Origin: JBIYSM02 sp044759095
GTDB lineage: Bacteria > Bacillota > Bacilli > Brevibacillales > Brevibacillaceae
Assembly: GCF_044759095.2 (NCBI RefSeq)
Contig: NZ_JBIYSM020000018.1
Span: 11,917 to 75,916 of the forward strand
Direction: 5' to 3'
DNA length: 64,000 nucleotides
The position numbers were made by a program, and so were the translations under genes. The notes under the pieces were generated by a model. It had not been told where the DNA came from. It saw only the letters and a program-made list of their open reading frames with translations, and searched no databases. Below, piece after piece: positions 35,443-43,080 of this stretch (position 1 is its first letter; each line of letters opens with the position of its first letter).

Positions 35443-35700
35443 GATGAGTCTCCTTTCGGGCGAGGTACAAAGACTAACATAACATAAATAGGCCCTGCAA
35501 AAAAATCGTGTCTGCAGGGCGTGGACCGGAGTGGTTTTGGTGCCTGTCACTCGTCGAAAAAGCAAACATAATTTTGCTTGGGTGCCTGTGGTCAATCCCC
35601 AAAGAAACAGACACTAAAAATTTCGACATTACACAGTGATATGCTCCCTAAATTCTATAGGGGAATATCGTGTAAAATCCAGGGGAAATAATGGTATTTC
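35443..35700. other. Gene-free stretch with hairpins and a short repeat
   Basis: It holds a perfect hairpin GCCCTGCA (35492-35499) / TGCAGGGC (35513-35520), a GGTGCCTGT direct repeat (35539 and 35581) and a small AAGCAA/TTGCTT hairpin (about 35560-35579). It leads into the structured element at 35762. No gene was found. Confidence 0.6.
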
Positions 35701-35705
35701 AATAT

Positions 35706-35732
35706 GGAGGGAGGCTAAAAATGCCCCCTTCC
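35706..35732. repeat. Hairpin with TAAAAAT loop, left copy
   Basis: GGAGGGAGGC and GCCCCCTTCC pair imperfectly around TAAAAAT. The core GGCTAAAAATGCCCCC is repeated at 35992-36020, on the far side of the structured element. Confidence 0.7.
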
Positions 35733-35761
35733 GTTTGTAGACAAACTGTTGCTAACGAGAG

Positions 35762-35964
35762 AAGGGGCCGTTTGTTCCAGCCGTACGCGAGCTGTGACGA
35801 CCTGCCCAGCGAAGCGAGGTGGGCGCGGGGATCCGCAGCGTCAACTTGACAAATCATCGTAGCGCCGCCACTTTTGACGCTGCCCCCGCGAATCGTCGCA
35901 AGCGGACAGTTATTACTTCTTTGCTGGGAGGAGGGCCGAGCGACAGTCGGAAAAACGGCCCCTT
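35762..35964 (+). ncRNA. Family 1 structured repeat, copy 1 (candidate noncoding RNA)
   Basis: This 203-bp element is closed by a perfect 12-bp inverted repeat, AAGGGGCCGTTT (35762-35773) with AAACGGCCCCTT (35953-35964). Inside, CGCGGGG plus GCAGCGTCAA (35824-35844) pairs with TTGACGCTGC plus CCCCGCG (35874-35890), a 17-bp stem with one 4-base bulge. The block TGCCCCCGCGAATCGTCGCA (35881-35900) occurs exactly, inverted, in copy 3. It lies between scoB and an esterase gene; no convincing ORF crosses it. It might be a mobile structured RNA, for example an omega-RNA/HEARO-like element; that identity is only a guess. Confidence 0.7.
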
Positions 35965-35991
35965 AATATATAGATACATTGTCTTCAAGTC

Positions 35992-36020
35992 TGAAGGGGG
36001 GCTAAAAATGCCCCCCTTCA
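35992..36020. terminator. Perfect hairpin downstream of scoB
   Basis: TGAAGGGGGGC and GCCCCCCTTCA form an 11-bp stem around TAAAAAT, 17 bp past the scoB stop on the minus strand. It is a second copy of the 35706-35732 hairpin. The T-tract is in the loop, so it may be a weak terminator or an mRNA end stabiliser. Confidence 0.65.
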
Positions 36021-36036
36021 AATTGATCTGTTGAAG

Positions 36037-36693
36037 TTACACCGAAATCGTCTTCAAATCCGGGGAGACGATCAGCTTCGGCTGCGTGCAGGCCTGGATG
36101 TCCTCGGCGGTATAGCCTTCCGCCACTTCCACCAGGACCAGTCCTTCCGCCGTCACGTCCAATACCGCCCGGTCCGTGATGATGCGGTTCACTACCTGTT
36201 TGCCGGTCAGCGGCAGGGCGCATTCGTTCAGGATCTTCGTTTCACCGTGCTTGTTGACATGCTCCATGATGACGACGATCTTTTTCGCGCCGTGCACCAG
36301 ATCCATGGCGCCGCCCATGCCTTTTACCATTTTGCCGGGGATCATCCAGTTGGCCAGATCGCCGCCTGCCGACACTTCCATGGCCCCGAGGATGGCCAGG
36401 TCAATGTGGCCACCGCGAATCATGGCAAACGACTCGGCGCTGGAGAAATATGCCGCGCCCGGAATGGCCGTAACCGTTTCCTTGCCGGCGTTGATCAGAT
36501 CGGGGTCGATCTCGTCCTCGGTCGGATAGGGACCGATCCCCAAAAGACCGTTTTCCGACTGGAGCACGACGGTTTTTCCTTCCGGGATGTAGTTGGCCAC
36601 CAGCGTAGGCATGCCGATCCCTAGGTTTACGTAAAAGCCGTCCTCAATTTCTTGAGCGGCGCGCATTGCGACTTGTTCACGAGTCAGAGACAT
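36037..36693 (-). CDS. scoB: 3-oxoacid CoA-transferase subunit B
   Basis: This 218-residue subunit of a succinyl-CoA:3-oxoacid (or acetate:acetoacetate) CoA-transferase has the catalytic Glu in SENGLLGIGPYP (Glu47). The usual start region MSLTREQVAMRAAQEI is also present. With subunit A it transfers CoA to acetoacetate or short-chain acids in the cytoplasm. GGAGGATCC precedes the start, 32 bp after scoA. The pair could be named atoA/atoD; the donor acid cannot be read from sequence. Confidence 0.93.
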   Translation of the reverse strand: MSLTREQVAMRAAQEIEDGFYVNLGIGMPTLVANYIPEGKTVVLQSENGLLGIGPYPTEDEIDPDLINAGKETVTAIPGAAYFSSAESFAMIRGGHIDLAILGAMEVSAGGDLANWMIPGKMVKGMGGAMDLVHGAKKIVVIMEHVNKHGETKILNECALPLTGKQVVNRIITDRAVLDVTAEGLVLVEVAEGYTAEDIQACTQPKLIVSPDLKTISV

Positions 36694-36725
36694 GTGTGGA
36701 TCCTCCTTGCGATGGAATGATGGAA

Positions 36726-37418
36726 TTAGGAACGAACCGTACGTCGTTCGATGCGTTTTTCAAATTTCGGCGCCTGGATCAGACGTTGTACGTACACGCT
36801 GGGCGTATGGATGTGATCGGGATCCAGTTCGCCTGTTTCGACGATTTCCTCCACTTCCACAATGGTGATCTTGCCGGCAGCGGCCATCATCGGGTTGAAG
36901 TTGCGGGCTGTTTTGCGGTAGACAAGGTTGCCCATCTTGTCCGCCTTCCACGCCTTGATCAGCGCAAAGTCGCCCGTGATGCCATGCTCCAGCAGGTACT
37001 CCTTGCCGTCGAAAACGCGTGTTTCGCGCCCTTCGGCAATCGGGGTGCCCACACCGGCCGGCGTGTAAAACGCTGGGATGCCTGCGCCGCCTGCGCGAAT
37101 TCGCTCCGCCAGCGTCCCTTGCGGATTCAGTTCGACTTCCAGCTCTCCCGAGAGGAATTGTCGCTCAAACTCCTTGTTTTCACCTACGTACGAGGCGACC
37201 ATTTTTTTAATCTGCTTTTCGCGGAGCAAAAGCCCCAATCCCCAGTCGTCGACACCGCAGTTGTTGGAAACTACGGTCAGGTTTTTTACGCCTTTGTCGC
37301 GCAGGGCGATGATCAGATTCTCCGGAATCCCCACCAGACCAAACCCGCCGACGAGCAAGGTGGCGCCGTCATGGATGTCCGCAACAATTTCCGAATAAGA
37401 CGTGTAGATTTTTGCCAT
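36726..37418 (-). CDS. scoA: 3-oxoacid CoA-transferase subunit A
   Basis: This 230-residue subunit A has the glycine-rich CoA-binding region LLVGGFGLVGIPENLI and NNCGVDDWGLGLLL. KIYTSYSEIVADIHDGATLL opens the protein. I chose ATG 37418 with GGGAGTG upstream; the frame extends seven codons further. It forms an operon with scoB. A perfect cre site overlaps the probable -35 (TTGACA at 37474-37469, minus strand), so CcpA repression is likely during growth on glucose. Confidence 0.93.
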   Translation of the reverse strand: MAKIYTSYSEIVADIHDGATLLVGGFGLVGIPENLIIALRDKGVKNLTVVSNNCGVDDWGLGLLLREKQIKKMVASYVGENKEFERQFLSGELEVELNPQGTLAERIRAGGAGIPAFYTPAGVGTPIAEGRETRVFDGKEYLLEHGITGDFALIKAWKADKMGNLVYRKTARNFNPMMAAAGKITIVEVEEIVETGELDPDHIHTPSVYVQRLIQAPKFEKRIERRTVRS

Positions 37419-37459
37419 GAAGTTCACTCCCGCAATCAAGATTAATGTGGATACGCGTG

Positions 37460-37473
37460 TGAAAGCGCTGTCA
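37460..37473 (-). promoter_or_regulatory. CcpA cre site upstream of scoAB
   Basis: TGAAAGCGCTGTCA matches the consensus TGWAANCGNTNWCA at every defined position. On the minus strand it overlaps a TTGACA -35, 42 bp upstream of the scoA start. That position suggests repression. Confidence 0.8.
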
Positions 37474-37654
37474 AAGCGATCTTACCTACATCTTATCAAA
37501 GGCAGAAGGGTGGGAACAGTAGGTAATATCCGTCTCTTCTGAACATTATAACGGTGTGAGTTACAAACAAGCCTTTCGCGATTTAGAACCTGGTATAATT
37601 AATCATAGATGGCGGTTTTAAGAAGATTGGCCAAAAGTTATCAAAATATCACAT

Positions 37655-37870
37655 TTGACTGTAACTATCACGTTGTATTTTGTCCGAAGTAATCGGAGTT
37701 TGGAGGACTTACAAGTGCAAAACATGATCAGAAACCACAAGTTGGCAAAATCGATTGCAGATGCTTCATGGGCAACTTTTCGTACGATGCTGGAGTATAA
37801 GGCGAAATGGATCCCCTGCCGGCACAAGGTCGCCTTTAGGGGAGGCATGGGGAGTGTCGAAGAAAAGTAG
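37655..37870 (+). pseudogene. IS200/IS605 remnant: fused tnpA start and tnpB fragment
   Basis: One frame here translates as CNYHVVFCPK, the conserved start of IS200-type TnpA (Y1 transposase), and then stops at 37690-37692. The neighbouring frame gives a TnpB-like stretch (LEDLQVQNMIRNHKLAKSIA, then DASWATFRTMLEYKAKW). The middle of tnpA and most of tnpB are missing, as is the zinc-finger end of TnpB, so this is an inactive deletion derivative. Element ends were not determined. The 37474-37654 stretch before it and 37871-37960 after it hold no gene I can name; a TATAAT is at 37594-37599. Confidence 0.75.
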
Positions 37871-37960
37871 TACAAATTTAGATAGTTCTGTGTATAAAAT
37901 ATATTTTGTCAATTTGTCTTTTTTTATGATCATTATGGACTTATCGTAGGAGCTGATGGA

Positions 37961-39202
37961 ATGAAAATATGGATCGGACTCTCGTTGGCCGCTCTTTTAC
38001 TGGCAACAGGCTGTGAGAAGTTGGATGCCGAAGTGGAACAGTTGAAGAAAAAAGAGGAAGAAACCGTGATCAAGGTAAAATCGGTCAGTGCGTTCACCGT
38101 GGAAAACCAGCAGGACGGCTTGATACAGGAGATTTCCGGCGTGGTTGCGCCCCGTAAGGAACTGTCGCTTTCCTTCGGGCGCTCCGGCAAGATTGACAAG
38201 ATATACGTGAAAAAAGGAAGTGTGGTCCAGGCAGGCACCCTGTTGGCCTCCTTGGATACATCCGTTTGGCAGCAGGAAGTCACTGCCGCTCAAGGGCAGG
38301 TCGCCAGTGCCAACATTCGCCGTGCCAAAGCTCTGCAGGGTGCTGATCAGCACGAAGTGAATACGCAGAAGCTGCAGGTGGAAAAAGCGAGACAAACCGC
38401 GAACAAGGCTGCAGAGGAATACGCGCAAGGAAAATTGCTGTACCAGAACGGCGCCATCTCCAAGGATGAGTTGGATCAACTGGCACTGCGGGAAAAACAG
38501 ACGAAACTGGATCTTCAGGAGCAGGAGCTGCGTTACGGCAAGCTTCTGGAAGGCGCCGACAGACTGGACGTGGAGGAGGCCAATGCTGAAGTGAAGCAGG
38601 CTACCGTTCAACTGCTGCGGGCACAGCAGGAGGCGAAAGACGCCAGGTTGACGGCGCCGTTTACAGGTGTAGTCGCAGCCGTCACGCAGACGGAATCGGA
38701 ACAGACGGGTCCAGGCAGCGAAGTCATCCGGTTGGTCGATACCACACAGTGGCTGGTGCAACTGCAGGTGGAAAGCGATCAGATCGGAAACTGGCAGGTG
38801 GGCAAACCGGTTACCGTGCGCTCTTCCGACGGTACTCAGGCGGAAGGGACGGTACACTTTGTGGCTCCCGTCATGGATCAGCAGACAGGAACCTATCCCG
38901 TGGAAGTGGCCGTACAGGGAGATGTCGCCACCTGGAGGGGCGGGATGACCGTGATCTGTCAGTATCTGGTAAAGTCTGCCAATGCGCTGCTGGTGCCGGT
39001 AACCAGTGTCGGCATTTCGGAAGAATCCTATTACGTGATGAAAATCGACAACAATACGCTCAAAAAGGAACCGGTGAAGGTTGGAGCACTTTACGGACAG
39101 TATTACGAAGTCGTGGAAGGCTTGGAGGCCGGAGAACAGATTGTCCGTACGGGGCTTTCCTACGTGATCGACGGCGAGGCGGTGAAGGTGGCGGATGAAT
39201 AG
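37961..39202 (+). CDS. RND-type efflux adaptor lipoprotein
   Basis: This 413-residue membrane-fusion protein has a lipoprotein signal (SLAALLLATGC, Cys about residue 19). Lipoyl half-domains (SGKIDKIYVKKGSVVQAGTL; LTAPFTGVVAAVTQTESEQT) flank an Ala/Gln/Glu-rich coiled coil. The C-terminal barrel ends EGLEAGEQIVRTGLSYV. It overlaps the RND permease gene by 8 bp, so the two form an efflux pair. In a single-membrane cell the lipid anchor would place the adaptor on the outer face. Confidence 0.9.
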   Translation: MKIWIGLSLAALLLATGCEKLDAEVEQLKKKEEETVIKVKSVSAFTVENQQDGLIQEISGVVAPRKELSLSFGRSGKIDKIYVKKGSVVQAGTLLASLDTSVWQQEVTAAQGQVASANIRRAKALQGADQHEVNTQKLQVEKARQTANKAAEEYAQGKLLYQNGAISKDELDQLALREKQTKLDLQEQELRYGKLLEGADRLDVEEANAEVKQATVQLLRAQQEAKDARLTAPFTGVVAAVTQTESEQTGPGSEVIRLVDTTQWLVQLQVESDQIGNWQVGKPVTVRSSDGTQAEGTVHFVAPVMDQQTGTYPVEVAVQGDVATWRGGMTVICQYLVKSANALLVPVTSVGISEESYYVMKIDNNTLKKEPVKVGALYGQYYEVVEGLEAGEQIVRTGLSYVIDGEAVKVADE

Positions 39203-42200
39203 CAAAACCGTAAGCTCTTTCCGCAGTTCTCTCGTCTGTTTGCTGGCGCTGCTCTTCGTTATCTTGGGCGCGGGAGCGGCGGTCAAGATGGATGTGCAGG
39301 CCTTTCCCAATCAAAACGTGCCCTTGTACACCATCCGCGTCTCTGTTCCGGGGATGATTCCGGAACGGGTGGATGAAACCGTCACCCGGCCGGTGGAAGA
39401 GGCTGTTCGCGAGCTGGGCGGTGTGGAAAAGCTCGCCTCGACGTCCCGTACCGGCTCCGCACAGGTCTCGGTAACCGTACAGGAATCAATCGGCTCCGAT
39501 TATAAGGATCGCCTCTCGGAAAAATTGGCGGAATTGTCGAAACGGCTGCCCACAGGCGCCGTTCAGGTGGAGCAGGAGAACCTGAAAGTCAATGAGATCG
39601 GCCATTTATTCTTGCATGGAACCGATCTGCAGACGCTTTCAGACGTAGCCAGGTACACCGTCTATGAAAAACTGATCAACATTCCGGGCGTGTCTCGCGT
39701 AGAGATGGACACAGAGGGCGTCCAAAACAAGGTGGAAGTACTGTTTCGCCCGTCCATGCTGCAGGCGTATGCCTTGACGCCAGGAGACGTAATTCGGCAG
39801 CTGCAGGGGGATTCCTCCGTCGAACAGCTGGGAACCGTCGGCGAAGGGAAGGAACAGACAGGCTTTCAGTGGATAAGCCAGGCGTCCAGCCCCCAGGAGT
39901 TGGGCAAGCAGCTTATTGCCTCTGACAAGGGATATGTCGCATTAAAGGTACTGGCCGATATCCGCGATCTGCGCGGAAGCAAAGGGGAAGCGGTTCCGGT
40001 CTACCGCGGGGAGCCGGCTGTCGGCGTCCGCGTGTTTGCCCAGGAAGCGGGACAGATCCCCTCTGTCAGGGCCGATGTGATGCAGGCGATCGAGGAACTG
40101 AATGAAGCTGCCCAGACCCGTTACGTCATCGACCTGTTTGCGGATCGGCAGGCTGTTTTGTCCTTTTCCCTGCGGGACATGGGGGTGCTGGTCGGTCTTG
40201 CTGCCGTAGTCTCCTCCGTTTTGATGGGGGTTTGGTGGAGAAGCGCCGCAGTTGCCGTCATTGCCCTGTTGTCCGTCGTGCTGGCGACAGGGGCGCTGCT
40301 CGGCGGATTATGGTTGAGCGGCACGTCGCTGAACCTAGCCTCGCTCGGACCGATCACTTTGTTTGCCCTTTTGTTTATTGGGGCAGGAACCGCCCTGTTT
40401 AACCGGATGGTGCGGGTAGAGGAGTACTCTTTGACCGCTTTTGACCGGGAAGCAAAGCAGCTGATCAAGCCGCTGCTTCTCTCTGTGGTCGTGTTTTCCA
40501 TTTTGTACGGAGGCGTGCTCTGCACGGACTTCCTGAAAGGGTCCGACAAGCCGACGCTTTATGAAGCACTGCCGGTCATCGGCTGGGGAACGCTTGCGCT
40601 GCTGCTCGTTTACGGCTTCATTGCACCGACGCTGGCGGCGATGTGGCTGACGGAACCGCTGCGGCACAGGCAGCCATCGCCTCGCGGAAAAATGATCGCC
40701 TATTTGGTAAAGCGGTGGGAGCGTCTCACGGAACAGGGGTATCTGCCGTACGGTATGATTCTGACGATCTCGGTGCTAACCGTCGCGCTCTTAAGCTCGT
40801 TTGTCATCGCAGATCCGTACAATAAGACGAATTCCAACGAAATGACCATCTCCCTAAAGATGCTGCAGGATCGTACAGTGGATGATGCCGTGCAGGCCGC
40901 GAAAGCCGCCGAGGAGAAACTGCGAAAGGTGGCGGAAGTCGCCGACCTTTACACCGTCGCCACCAAACAGGAACTCATCTTCCAGCTCATTTTAAAGGAC
41001 AAATACGACTGGACCCGCAGCAGGGCCGATCTGGAAAAGGAGCTGGACAAACAGTTGCAGGACATCCCGGGGACTGACCCGTTTGCCCTCGTGGTAGGAG
41101 AAGACAGGGGATCCCGCATGGAGTTTACGATCAAAGGACCATCGCTCAATACGACCCGGGACATTGCCAATCAGATGGTCAGCTTCCTTACCAATCTGAG
41201 ATGGCGGGACGACGATGGGCGGGAGATCATCACCGACGAGAAATCCAGTGCCACCGACGACCGCACGTACATAACAATCAAGCCCAAGCCGGGAATGCTT
41301 GCCCGCTACCAGGTATCGGAAGCGGACGTGAAAAGCCAGCTGCAGAGCTACCTGGGTGAGCAGCAGGCCGGAAGCGCATTTTGGAGCGACCGAACCGTGC
41401 CGATTGTGGTTCGCTATCCGGAACCACTGATGGAACACCCGGATCAGGTGAAAAACATCTTGATTCGCACGCCAAAGGGAACCGTGCGTCTGGTCGATCT
41501 GGTGGACTGGCGCATCGGCACCGCGCCGGCTACCTATCAAAAGGAAGACGGACTATACGTTTTCAAGGTGAGCAGCGCTGTATCCCAGCCGGGTAGAATT
41601 AGCAGTCTTTACTACTATTTGCCGCTGACCATGCAGAAGAGTATGACGATTCCGGATGGATACACCATTCTCAATGCGGATCAGGTCCGCAAGCTGGAAA
41701 AGGAAGAGTCGGATGAGACAGATGTGGGAACCCGCGTTGTGGTTGCCGCTGTGGTGCTGGTTACTGTCATGCTTGCAAGTGTGCTCCTGCTGCGGCGGGT
41801 CCGGGACGGTGCCACCGTGCTGCTCGTGCTTCCCACTCTGGCCGGTGCCGTCCTGCTTGGTCTCTTGGCGCTGGACCGCCCGCTCAACGTGCTGGGTTTT
41901 TACGGCATTGCTGCGGCGGCGGCGTTGATCATCCAGCAAACGCTGGTGCATCTGGATTCGCTGGTACGCGCGCAGAAAACGTCGCCGTCCATACTAGAGG
42001 GAGTGCGTCGAGGCACGGGTGCTTGCATCCACAGTGTATCTATTCTGTTTGCGGCTCTGGTCGCAGCCAGCTTGCCGTTGGCGGCAGGCGCAGCAGACGG
42101 AATCGACTTTCACGCTTCGTTTGCCGCTGCACTTTTGGCAGGTGCGCTGCTCGGTTGGTACGTTGTCACCGTTCTGGTTCCGGCGATGTACCAGGCGGCC

Positions 42201-42446
42201 GAACGGAAGAAAGTGTATCAGTCCGAGTTTTCGCTGCCGATGATAAGACAGCGGATCGTAAGCTGGTGGGAAAATGAACGGGTGCGCCGCAAGGATCTTC
42301 GCGAATGGAAAAAACGGGAGAAGCAAAAGCGCCAGGAACTTCAGGGAAACAACGCCGCCGCGGCTACACCGCGTCACGGCGATTTGTCCGATGACGACTT
42401 CCTCCCGCTTGGCCGTTTCTCTTCGGCAAACGACGCCAACAATTAA
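39195..42446 (+). CDS. RND (AcrB/SwrC-like) efflux transporter
   Basis: This 1083-residue HAE1/AcrB-family permease has one N-terminal and clustered central and C-terminal membrane segments around two large extracytoplasmic loops. The N-terminal porter signature VDETVTRPVEEAVRELGGVE is clear. The second half begins near LPYGMILTISVLTVALLSSF. The central membrane domain diverges from AcrB; the usual acidic pair of helix 4 is not obvious to me, so coupling may differ. A charged tail of about 60 residues with KKREKQKRQE follows the last helix. The terminator overlaps its stop. Confidence 0.88.
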   Translation: MNSKTVSSFRSSLVCLLALLFVILGAGAAVKMDVQAFPNQNVPLYTIRVSVPGMIPERVDETVTRPVEEAVRELGGVEKLASTSRTGSAQVSVTVQESIGSDYKDRLSEKLAELSKRLPTGAVQVEQENLKVNEIGHLFLHGTDLQTLSDVARYTVYEKLINIPGVSRVEMDTEGVQNKVEVLFRPSMLQAYALTPGDVIRQLQGDSSVEQLGTVGEGKEQTGFQWISQASSPQELGKQLIASDKGYVALKVLADIRDLRGSKGEAVPVYRGEPAVGVRVFAQEAGQIPSVRADVMQAIEELNEAAQTRYVIDLFADRQAVLSFSLRDMGVLVGLAAVVSSVLMGVWWRSAAVAVIALLSVVLATGALLGGLWLSGTSLNLASLGPITLFALLFIGAGTALFNRMVRVEEYSLTAFDREAKQLIKPLLLSVVVFSILYGGVLCTDFLKGSDKPTLYEALPVIGWGTLALLLVYGFIAPTLAAMWLTEPLRHRQPSPRGKMIAYLVKRWERLTEQGYLPYGMILTISVLTVALLSSFVIADPYNKTNSNEMTISLKMLQDRTVDDAVQAAKAAEEKLRKVAEVADLYTVATKQELIFQLILKDKYDWTRSRADLEKELDKQLQDIPGTDPFALVVGEDRGSRMEFTIKGPSLNTTRDIANQMVSFLTNLRWRDDDGREIITDEKSSATDDRTYITIKPKPGMLARYQVSEADVKSQLQSYLGEQQAGSAFWSDRTVPIVVRYPEPLMEHPDQVKNILIRTPKGTVRLVDLVDWRIGTAPATYQKEDGLYVFKVSSAVSQPGRISSLYYYLPLTMQKSMTIPDGYTILNADQVRKLEKEESDETDVGTRVVVAAVVLVTVMLASVLLLRRVRDGATVLLVLPTLAGAVLLGLLALDRPLNVLGFYGIAAAAALIIQQTLVHLDSLVRAQKTSPSILEGVRRGTGACIHSVSILFAALVAASLPLAAGAADGIDFHASFAAALLAGALLGWYVVTVLVPAMYQAAERKKVYQSEFSLPMIRQRIVSWWENERVRRKDLREWKKREKQKRQELQGNNAAAATPRHGDLSDDDFLPLGRFSSANDANN

Positions 42447-42464
42447 CCTGTTGGCGTCTTTCTT
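42432..42464 (+). terminator. Terminator overlapping the RND gene stop
   Basis: GACGCCAAC and GTTGGCGTC form a perfect 9-bp stem, with TTTCTTTTT after it. The stop codon TAA lies in the loop. Confidence 0.9.
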
Positions 42465-42512
42465 TTTGGGATATGATGATAGACGAGTCAGAATGTGAAG
42501 GAGATCGCAGAT

Positions 42513-43040
42513 ATGAAGAGACTGGGACTGTTTTTGGATACAGTGATACTGCTGGGACTGCTGCTCGGCTTGTTTTATTCCTCTTCCCAGCCCTATTACA
42601 AACAGGACTTGCGCGGGACGATTTCCCGCTACGTCGACGCCGACTTTTTGGAGCAAAAGTGGCAGCATGTCTCGTTTCAGTACGCCCACAAGGAAATCAG
42701 CGTCGAAGATTCCGGAGCGGCCGGGCTTATCGAGTTTTTTATCCGCAAGGCGACTCATTTTGTCACGTTTGCTGTTCTTGCCTTCATGTTCTACCGCTTG
42801 CTTGCCCGTTTCACTGCCTACTCAACGGCGCTTCCGTGGAGCGGATTTCTCAGTGTGTTGACCGCGCTGTTGGATGAGTGGCATCAGACGTTCACGCCTG
42901 ACCGCACCGGCATGCTGACCGATGTACTGCTCGATACCACAGGAATCGTCACCATGATGATCTTGATCGTGTTTCGACGCATTCTGCGCCGGGGGCCTCG
43001 AAAAAAGCGTGATAAAATACGGCTGGGACAACCATCCTAA
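42513..43040 (+). CDS. VanZ-like family membrane protein
   Basis: This 175-residue protein has three to four hydrophobic segments and the VanZ-like signature RKATHFVTFAVLAFMFYRLL followed by DEWHQTFTPDRTGMLTDVLL. The family is linked to teicoplanin resistance or cell-envelope roles, but the function is mostly unknown. I chose ATG 42513 with AAGGAG 9 bp upstream; an in-frame GTG at 42495 precedes that ribosome site. It is 40 bp before the PduL-acetate kinase fusion and may be co-transcribed with it. Confidence 0.87.
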   Translation: MKRLGLFLDTVILLGLLLGLFYSSSQPYYKQDLRGTISRYVDADFLEQKWQHVSFQYAHKEISVEDSGAAGLIEFFIRKATHFVTFAVLAFMFYRLLARFTAYSTALPWSGFLSVLTALLDEWHQTFTPDRTGMLTDVLLDTTGIVTMMILIVFRRILRRGPRKKRDKIRLGQPS

Positions 43041-43080
43041 CAGGAAGAAAACCATAGTTGAGATGGGATGTGGATTCTTC

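Noticed and set aside
35762..35964. Group II intron end or riboswitch
   Set aside because: No domain V-like hairpin, no reverse transcriptase, and no gene immediately downstream on the same strand.
35819..36034. 71-codon frame across structured repeat copy 1
   Set aside because: No ribosome site, no family match, and it crosses stems with compensatory changes, which argues for RNA not protein.
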